Assembly (NCBI GenBank): GCA_017962175.1
Contig: JAGCVU010000213.1
Span: 1-56,151, forward strand
DNA from: Bacteroidales bacterium
GTDB lineage: Bacteria; Bacteroidota; Bacteroidia; Bacteroidales; UBA3824
DNA length: 56,151 nucleotides
Reading direction: 5' to 3'
The notes under the pieces: generated by a model
What the model saw: the letters and a program-made list of their open reading frames with translations, nothing else
Database searches by the model: none
What the model was told of the DNA's origin: nothing
Translations under genes and position numbers: made by a program
Part shown: piece after piece, positions 51,052-56,151 of the stretch
Position numbering within the stretch: the first letter of the stretch is position 1
How the letters are laid out: every line of letters starts with the position of its first letter

Positions 51052-51165
51052 ATGGAAATACAAGAACTCGAAGAACTTACCGCTATGGAAATGGTGGAAA
51101 TCGAGGGCGGCGGTATCAGCAAAAAAGCAAAACCCACTCTTCCGCCTCAGTACAAAACCAACTAA
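51052..51165 (+). CDS. GG-leader peptide 8 (array member g)
   Basis: This 37-aa peptide has the same leader as peptide 6 (TAMEMVEIEGG end) and the core GISKKAKPTLPPQYKTN. It shares KKxKPTLPP with peptide 9. The core is basic and proline-rich. The next gene is 11 bp away. Confidence 0.85.
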   Translation: MEIQELEELTAMEMVEIEGGGISKKAKPTLPPQYKTN

Positions 51166-51176
51166 ATCTCATCACT

Positions 51177-51287
51177 ATGACAAAAGAATTTGAAATCGTA
51201 GAACTCACAGAACAAGAAATGGTAGAGATTGATGGTGGAGCAACCGATAAAAAGAGAAAACCTACACTTCCTCCTATTTCAAGATAG
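51177..51287 (+). CDS. GG-leader peptide 9 (array member h)
   Basis: This 36-aa peptide has the leader MTKEFEIVELTEQEMVEIDG plus G and the core ATDKKRKPTLPPISR, sharing KKxKPTLPP with peptide 8 but on a different leader. It is the last gene of the array; the stop is 27 bp before the terminator. Confidence 0.85.
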   Translation: MTKEFEIVELTEQEMVEIDGGATDKKRKPTLPPISR

Positions 51288-51313
51288 GTTAATAATCTTT
51301 AATTAGCAATAAC

Positions 51314-51358
51314 AATCAGCCCGAAGCAATCACACAAATTACTTCGGGCTGATTTTTT
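51314..51358 (+). terminator. Terminator of the peptide array
   Basis: AATCAGCCCGAAG (51314-51326) pairs perfectly with CTTCGGGCTGATT (51342-51354), followed by a T-run to 51358: a strong intrinsic terminator. Confidence 0.93.
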
Positions 51359-51390
51359 ATGCAGAATAGCAACATTTTAGCACCTGTTTT

Positions 51391-51421
51391 TTTGCAATTT
51401 CAAAAATAATCACTACATTTG
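51391..51421 (+). promoter_or_regulatory. Promoter of the DUF4143 ATPase gene
   Basis: TTTG (51391-51394), 19 nt, TACATTTG (51414-51421): exact consensus. The start of transcription near 51428 lies inside the palindromic array that follows. Confidence 0.8.
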
Positions 51422-51482
51422 CTCAATCCATTGAGTAATTTTACTCAGCGCACTGAGTAAAATTACTCAGTCCACTGAGTAA
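51422..51482. repeat. Three tandem palindromes in the 5' leader
   Basis: CTCAAT-CC-ATTGAG (51422-51435), TTTTACTCAG-CGCA-CTGAGTAAAA (51439-51462) and TTACTCAGT-CC-ACTGAGTAA (51463-51482) are perfect inverted repeats built on the unit ACTGAGTAA. They start right after the -7 box and end 10 bp before the ATG, so they could be operators or successive RNA hairpins controlling translation. Confidence 0.85.
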
Positions 51483-51492
51483 AATTTTTGAT

Positions 51493-52680
51493 ATGTACAA
51501 ACGCTCTGATTATAAAACAATTATCGACAGAATGAATGAGCCGAGGAAACTCATTCAAGTGGTTATGGGACCGCGGCAGATAGGAAAAACAACGGTTGTA
51601 AAGCAGGCTCTGCAAGACATCGACAAACCGTATCTCTTTTTCACTGCCGACAATGTGCCCGCTACGCATACAAGTTGGATTTCGGATTGCTGGCAATCTG
51701 CAAGGGTAAGTCTCAAAACTCAGAATATCAATGAGATAATAATTATTATCGACGAAATTCAAAAAATTAGCAATTGGAGTTCCGCAGTAAAAAAAGAGTG
51801 GGACTTTGACACTTTTAATGATTTGAATATCAAGGTGATACTTCTTGGTTCGTCGCGAGTGATGATCGAAAAAGGATTAGCGGAATCGATGATGGGTCGG
51901 TTTGAGGAAATCAGAATGACACATTGGAGTTTCGCCGAAATGAAAGAGGCGTTTGGCTTTAATCTCGAACAATACATCTATTTCGGCGGCTATCCGGGCG
52001 CAGCGCATTTAATTGATAATCAAGACCGTTGGGAGCAATATATCAATTCATCCATAATTGACGCCACCATCAACAAGGATATTCTTCTCGACACTCCGAT
52101 AAGCAAACCGGCATTGCTCAGGCAGACGTTTGAACTCGGCGCGGCATACTCGGCAAACATACTCTCACTAACCAAAATGCTCGGCTCGCTGCAAGATGCA
52201 GGAAACACTGTAACCCTTTCAGGATACATTAACCTACTAAACGACAGCGGATTAATTACAGGATTGCAAAAATTTTCGATGGATCTTTCGCGGCGCAAGG
52301 CAAGCATACCAAAATTTCAAGTTTACAACAACGCACTAAAAAATGTCTACTCCGACTGGAAATTTCCCGAAATAATGTCCAGACCCGAAAAATGGGGTTA
52401 TGTTTTTGAGTCGGCAGTTGGTGCGCATATCATAAATTACGCATTCAAAGAGCGTTACAACGTGTATTATTGGCGCGAAGGCAACCACGAAGTGGATTTT
52501 GTCATCAGCAAAAAAAATTCTGTCGCCGCCATCGTAGTTGAGAGCAACAGCGAAGCCACCAATACAGGATTACAAGTATTTGACAAGAAATTCCACCCAA
52601 AAACCTCGCTCGTTATCGGTCGCAACGGTCTACCCGCAGAGGATTTCTTCAAAATCAACCCCGTGGATTTGCTAAAATGA
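51493..52680 (+). CDS. AAA-type ATPase with DUF4143
   Basis: This 395-aa protein has Walker A GPRQIGKTT, Walker B IIIIDEIQKI, a Sensor-like LLGSSRVMI and a C-terminal DUF4143 domain (residues ~190-380) ending HEVDFVISKKNSVAAIVVES, a nuclease-like EVDFVI motif. Such ATPases are common in Bacteroidetes and archaea, with no agreed function. Here it separates the peptide array from peptide gene 10; its role in the system is doubtful, and it may have inserted. Confidence 0.9.
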   Translation: MYKRSDYKTIIDRMNEPRKLIQVVMGPRQIGKTTVVKQALQDIDKPYLFFTADNVPATHTSWISDCWQSARVSLKTQNINEIIIIIDEIQKISNWSSAVKKEWDFDTFNDLNIKVILLGSSRVMIEKGLAESMMGRFEEIRMTHWSFAEMKEAFGFNLEQYIYFGGYPGAAHLIDNQDRWEQYINSSIIDATINKDILLDTPISKPALLRQTFELGAAYSANILSLTKMLGSLQDAGNTVTLSGYINLLNDSGLITGLQKFSMDLSRRKASIPKFQVYNNALKNVYSDWKFPEIMSRPEKWGYVFESAVGAHIINYAFKERYNVYYWREGNHEVDFVISKKNSVAAIVVESNSEATNTGLQVFDKKFHPKTSLVIGRNGLPAEDFFKINPVDLLK

Positions 52681-52792
52681 CATATTTTTGATAATTTTGG
52701 AATGTAAATTAATAAAAAGATAAATAAATAATTAATATATTGTTAATATTAATTTAATATATAGTGTTTTTTTTTTTAAAAGGACATTATTA

Positions 52793-52829
52793 TATCTTTA
52801 CGACAAGTTAAATGTGCACAATTTAGCGA
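52793..52829 (+). promoter_or_regulatory. Promoter and leader motif of peptide gene 10
   Basis: TATCTTTACGACAAGTTAAA (52793-52812) and TTTAGCGAA (52822-52830) repeat the arrangement at 50151-50186. The shared sequence and spacing suggest co-regulation with the array. The rest of the 184-bp gap is AT-rich with no gene. Confidence 0.6.
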
Positions 52830-52864
52830 AACTATTTTATTAATTTACAAAAACTTAAACAAAA

Positions 52865-53014
52865 ATGGAACTTAAAGAAAACACAAAATTGCAACTCACT
52901 GAGTTGACAGAAAATGAAATGAGACAAATAGACGGAGGAAATCCCGTAGCGATTGGTATTGCTATTCTCATAGGAATATGTATTATTGGCGGTTGCGCGA
53001 AAGAAGCATACTAA
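52865..53014 (+). CDS. GG-leader peptide 10 (hydrophobic, class II bacteriocin-like core)
   Basis: This 49-aa peptide has a leader of 25 residues (ending LTENEMRQIDGG) and a 24-residue core that begins NPVAIGIAILIGICI and ends GGCAKEAY. The core is a single hydrophobic segment with two Cys separated by four residues, and an inner GG. It looks like a pore-forming bacteriocin. It leads straight into the HExxH-TolC-HlyD genes, so it may be the main cargo of that exporter. Confidence 0.85.
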   Translation: MELKENTKLQLTELTENEMRQIDGGNPVAIGIAILIGICIIGGCAKEAY

Positions 53015-53036
53015 TAATTAACATCACTTAAAAAAC

Positions 53037-53065
53037 GCCCCAAAAGGAAACCCATCTTTTGGGGC
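53037..53065 (+). terminator. Hairpin between peptide gene 10 and the export genes
   Basis: GCCCCAAAAG (53037-53046) pairs with CTTTTGGGGC (53056-53065). Only TCTCTATAAAA follows, so it is probably a weak or regulatory terminator giving more peptide than exporter mRNA. Confidence 0.65.
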
Positions 53066-53081
53066 TCTCTATAAAAAAAAC

Positions 53082-53882
53082 ATGACACGCCGAACAAAAA
53101 GACACATATATATAGACGCAATCTTAATAGTCATAACCATAACATTCTTTACATCCCATAAATGGGGCATGTCAAAAAAACAATACAACAATATAACCAT
53201 ATATTATCACTGCGAAACAATAAAAAGCGACACCATTTTAGACAACTTATTCAAAACAATCTCAGATATATTAAAAAACAAAGGTTTAAGTTTACCAAAT
53301 TCCAATCAAAGCATATATCTATGCAAATCAGACTTAGAGTTTAAAATAAAATCAATAACATTAAAAAATGGAGTAATAGGAAAAACAAACTACCTTCTCA
53401 AACGGTTGTATATCAAATCAGTTGATTTTGAGCACGAAATAATTCCTCCTCAAGATTCCGCACTCAATAGTCGGTCTATAACAAATATTATTACACACGA
53501 ACTTACGCATTCTTATCAATTCGAAAAATTGGGATTAGTATCATACCGTACAGCTCCAAGTTGGAAAATAGAAGGAATGGCAGAATGGGTTTCCAATTCA
53601 TCTTCAGCTAAAACTGGAGATGCATTACCATTATATGTTAAGGGAGAGTCTTACGACAATACAATTAATTGTGACAAAGAATTATGGGAAAAAACTTTTT
53701 TATATTTCGTAAGCCGAGTGAGGGCAGATTATCTTTTATCATACAAACAGATTACCGAAGATGTGTTTTGGAACACTAAATACGATACAGACGAATTAGA
53801 CAAAGAAATTAGGGGTGCTATTATACACGGTAATTATATTTTTGATAACTTTGTGTTTCAAGACACACTAACAAATGAGTAA
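53082..53882 (+). CDS. Membrane-anchored HExxH metallopeptidase-like protein
   Basis: This 266-aa protein has an N-terminal anchor (IDAILIVITITFFTSHKWGM) and a zinc motif in THELTHSYQF, followed by WKIEGMAEWVSN, in which the Glu is placed as in gluzincins (HExxH then WxxEGxAE). It probably cleaves peptides outside the inner membrane. It overlaps tolC by 8 nt and follows peptide gene 10, so it might trim exported peptides or confer immunity. No close family name can be given. Confidence 0.72.
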   Translation: MTRRTKRHIYIDAILIVITITFFTSHKWGMSKKQYNNITIYYHCETIKSDTILDNLFKTISDILKNKGLSLPNSNQSIYLCKSDLEFKIKSITLKNGVIGKTNYLLKRLYIKSVDFEHEIIPPQDSALNSRSITNIITHELTHSYQFEKLGLVSYRTAPSWKIEGMAEWVSNSSSAKTGDALPLYVKGESYDNTINCDKELWEKTFLYFVSRVRADYLLSYKQITEDVFWNTKYDTDELDKEIRGAIIHGNYIFDNFVFQDTLTNE

Positions 53883-55179
53883 GATTATAATCACCATATT
53901 ATTTCTGATATTGTTTAGAATTTCAGCAGAGTGTCAATCACTTACCTTGCCTGCCTGTGTCGATTACGCCGTGGCGCATAATCTCGAACTCACTGCCGAG
54001 AGCCTCAATATCGAGGAGGCGGAGGTAAACCTAAAAGCCGAACGGCACACTTTTCTGCCAACGGCAGTGGCTACCATAAACAACGGATTATCAGGTGGTT
54101 TTCAGCAGACTTTTAACGAAACTATGTCGGGCGAATACAGCAGCGAGAAGAGTTACACCAACAGCGCAACATTGGATGTGAGCGTAACTCTCTGGAACGC
54201 AGGGGCAAGACGCACGCTTATCAAACAACGCCAGTTGCTAAAATCTGCCGCCGAACAGAGCCGCCTCTACCGCGAAATTGAGGTGAAAACCAATGTGATA
54301 GAAAAATTCTTTGCCCTGGCTATGGCTCAAAAACGTCTTGAAATAGCCGTTGAGAACTGCGCTATGCAGGATTCAAACCTTATTATCGCCCAAAAACTCT
54401 TCAACCTCGGTCACCGTTCGCAGCGCGATGTTATGGATGCTCGCACCAACCTTGCACAAGACATTATGCAACGAGCCAACGAAGAAAACAATGTGGTTAT
54501 CAACGAATTGCAACTGCGCATCGCTATGAACAGCAACGATTCGGTGGCTATCGAGGTAGCCGGTGTGGAATCCGACAGGGATATTCCTCCGTTTGATGAT
54601 TTTTATGCCAAGGCGTTGGAAATCAACCCCTCTGTGGCTATGTACAAAACGCAGATAGAGGCTGCCGAATATGAGAAGGAATATTACAAACGTCTGCAAT
54701 ATCCGTCGCTAACGCTTAATTATGAGGCAGGTACGCAGGGTCAGAAATTCTCTCACAAACAAAACACGGATTTTGGCAAGCAATGGAAGGACAATTCGTA
54801 CCAGACCATTTACCTGGCGCTCAAAGTTCCGATTTTCAGCCAGTTGTCAAACAAAGACAACATTGCCAAAAGCGAGATAGAGATCAACCGCCGCCGCAAC
54901 CAGTTAGACCAGCAACTTCTTGCCCTCTCTGGCGAGATGCGCAATGTGTGGCTCGGCGTGGTGCAGAGCCGAAACACCGCAGATTTGGCAGCGCAGACCG
55001 CCGAACTTGCCCGTCAGCAGTACGAATTTGCACAAAAAGATTTCAAACTTGGAAATATTGCCAGTTACGAATTGTATGTATATAAAAACAAATTCGTATC
55101 TTCGCAGTTGCAAGCCGTGAGTGCAGAATACGAGTTTCTCTACCGTCTTGCAGTATTAAAACTATTTACAGAACAATAA
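53875..55179 (+). CDS. TolC-family outer-membrane efflux protein
   Basis: This 434-aa protein has a signal peptide (IITILFLILFRISAECQS) and two TolC-type helical repeats: LTLPACVDYAVAHNLELTAE with LKAERHTFLPTAVATINNGL, and ALEINPSVAMYKTQIEAAEY with YKRLQYPSLTLNYEAGTQGQ. It forms the outer-membrane exit duct of a type I or tripartite system. It overlaps the metallopeptidase gene by 8 nt and the adaptor gene by one. Confidence 0.92.
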   Translation: MSKIIITILFLILFRISAECQSLTLPACVDYAVAHNLELTAESLNIEEAEVNLKAERHTFLPTAVATINNGLSGGFQQTFNETMSGEYSSEKSYTNSATLDVSVTLWNAGARRTLIKQRQLLKSAAEQSRLYREIEVKTNVIEKFFALAMAQKRLEIAVENCAMQDSNLIIAQKLFNLGHRSQRDVMDARTNLAQDIMQRANEENNVVINELQLRIAMNSNDSVAIEVAGVESDRDIPPFDDFYAKALEINPSVAMYKTQIEAAEYEKEYYKRLQYPSLTLNYEAGTQGQKFSHKQNTDFGKQWKDNSYQTIYLALKVPIFSQLSNKDNIAKSEIEINRRRNQLDQQLLALSGEMRNVWLGVVQSRNTADLAAQTAELARQQYEFAQKDFKLGNIASYELYVYKNKFVSSQLQAVSAEYEFLYRLAVLKLFTEQ

Positions 55180-56151
55180 TGCAACTACCCGAAGACATAG
55201 AAAACACCATCGACGTGCTTTACTCGCGTTATCGTCAGCGTACCAATTGGATATACATTCTTTTGGTGTCGGCGGTGATAGTGGCGGTGGCGTTGCTGCC
55301 CATCATCAAGGTAGACGTTACAAGTCAGAGCCGTGGCATTATCCGTTCCAAAAACGACAACCTCAAAATTGTACCAATCGTCAGCGGACGTGTCAGGAGC
55401 GTAAACATCACCAACAATATGCCCGTTACCATTGGCGACACACTTTTAATAATAGAATCGGAAAACATAAAAGTGCAACTTGCGGCGCAAAAGAATTTAA
55501 AAACAGACCTTTCGGACCGCATCTCAGATTTAAAGTCGCTGACCTCTGGCGCAAAAAATCCAATACTCCGAACACCGCTGTATATTCAGGACCTTGCTGA
55601 TTATAAGGAGCGTACCAAAGGCGAAAGAGCCAAGGCTGAACAAGCTGAGCGTGACTATCAGCGGTTAAAAGAGTCGTACAACAGCGGACTTGCCTCCAAA
55701 GCCGACTACGAACAGGCAGAAGACCGTTGGCGCAATGCCAAAAACTCGCTCGAAACCGCATCGCAGCAGCAGTTGGCTACGTGGCAAAACACCAAGAAAC
55801 AACTTGAACAGCAACTAATTACCTGCAACGGAGAAATCAACCGCATAGAATCAGAACTTAGCAACTACATTGTTACCGCCCCCGCATCGGGCACGCTCAT
55901 TACGCAAACGCAAATTCAACCAAACTCGTATATCTATACAGGTCAGGAACTTGCATCAATTTCGCCCGACGAGAGCCTGATAGCCGAATGTTACGTTTCG
56001 CCCGCCGACATAGGATTTTTAGAAAAAAATCAAGAGGTGAAACTCTCGTACGATGCGTTTGACTACAATCAGTGGGGTCTCGGAGTTGCCGCCGTGGAAG
56101 ACATCGACAAAAACATCAGCATCGAAAGCACATCGTCGTATTTTGTGGTTC
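55179..56151 (+). CDS. HlyD-family membrane-fusion adaptor (3' end cut by window)
   Basis: The frame opens at 55179 (MQLPEDIENTIDVLYSRY), has one membrane helix (NWIYILLVSAVIVAVALLPI), a beta-barrel/lipoyl half (IVSGRVRSVNITNNMPVTIG, DTLLIIESENIKVQL), a long coiled coil (~115-230) and the second lipoyl half (NYIVTAPASGTLITQTQIQP). It stops at the window edge after ~324 residues. HlyD adaptors join an inner-membrane ABC exporter to TolC. The ABC gene is expected to follow but is not visible. Confidence 0.92.
   Translation, partial: MQLPEDIENTIDVLYSRYRQRTNWIYILLVSAVIVAVALLPIIKVDVTSQSRGIIRSKNDNLKIVPIVSGRVRSVNITNNMPVTIGDTLLIIESENIKVQLAAQKNLKTDLSDRISDLKSLTSGAKNPILRTPLYIQDLADYKERTKGERAKAEQAERDYQRLKESYNSGLASKADYEQAEDRWRNAKNSLETASQQQLATWQNTKKQLEQQLITCNGEINRIESELSNYIVTAPASGTLITQTQIQPNSYIYTGQELASISPDESLIAECYVSPADIGFLEKNQEVKLSYDAFDYNQWGLGVAAVEDIDKNISIESTSSYFVV

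Noticed and set aside
50244..51137. Antisense frames with repeated FEFLYFH-like sequence over the peptide array
   Set aside because: They are reverse-strand reads of the repeated GG leaders; they have no starts, promoters or terminators of their own.
50219..51287. CRISPR-like pattern of repeated units with variable spacers
   Set aside because: The repeats are in-frame coding leaders with start codons, the period is irregular (about 90-180 bp), and no cas genes are present.
51463..51762. 99-aa minus-strand frame over the ATPase start
   Set aside because: It is a shadow of the DUF4143 ATPase gene, which has Walker motifs and a strong promoter.
51493..52680. DUF4143 ATPase as a component of the peptide system
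   Set aside because: It has its own promoter of the usual type and a different leader; the family is widespread without peptide genes, so linkage alone is weak.

Overview
The window looks like chromosomal DNA of a Bacteroidales-type Bacteroidetes. The main evidence is the promoters, many of which fit the Bacteroidetes sigma pattern TTTG-N19..21-TAnnTTTG. The families agree: OMP_b-brl and TonB receptors with carboxypeptidase-regulatory N-domains, DUF4249, DUF2807, a grasp-with-spasm locus, double-glycine (GG) peptide leaders, and a Tgt and an M23 peptidase with unusual metal-ligand motifs. No phage, plasmid or insertion-sequence gene was seen.

Layout. 1-2.75 kb (minus): two secreted Ig-like surface proteins, the second ending in a hypervariable-looking FISUMP/DUF1566-type domain, separated by dispersed inverted repeats. 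2.75-20.2 kb (minus): mostly housekeeping genes (M23 lipoprotein, recA, obgE, clpX, a TPR protein, an acyl-CoA ligase, a GHL10 glycosidase, an ExbB/ExbD energy module, tRNA-Ser(GGA), fabD, dprA, an LptF/G permease, tgt). 20.3-22.8 kb (plus): glycosyltransferase, ECF-like sigma factor and rsmG in one tight operon.

22.8-42.6 kb is accessory. It has three repeats of one arrangement: a minus-strand gene for a TPR / transmembrane / coiled-coil / helix-turn-helix-like regulator, divergent from a plus-strand envelope or peptide operon. Module 1 faces a grasp-with-spasm RiPP cluster: a small secreted peptide, a GG precursor, an ATP-grasp ligase, a 74-aa unknown, a SPASM protein without a radical-SAM motif, an outer-membrane barrel and a C39-peptidase ABC exporter. 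Module 2 faces a second barrel paralogue. Module 3 faces two DUF2807 proteins, a TonB receptor and a DUF4249 lipoprotein. Each divergent gap holds two good back-to-back promoters.

42.7-49.5 kb (minus): GH43, tadA, a small secreted protein, and an operon of LuxC-like reductase, AI-2E transporter, miaA and glycosyltransferase. 49.6-56.15 kb (plus) is the most unusual part: ten very small GG-leader peptide genes. Eight are packed into one 1.07-kb operon with almost identical leaders and different, short, mostly basic or proline-rich cores. One lies before that operon and one after a DUF4143 ATPase gene. A membrane-anchored HExxH protein, TolC and an HlyD-type adaptor follow, and the window ends inside the adaptor. 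I read this as a multi-peptide type I secretion island whose peptides are cut after GG. The peptidase/exporter for it is not in view here and may lie beyond the right edge, or the C39 exporter at 29.9-32.1 kb may serve it.
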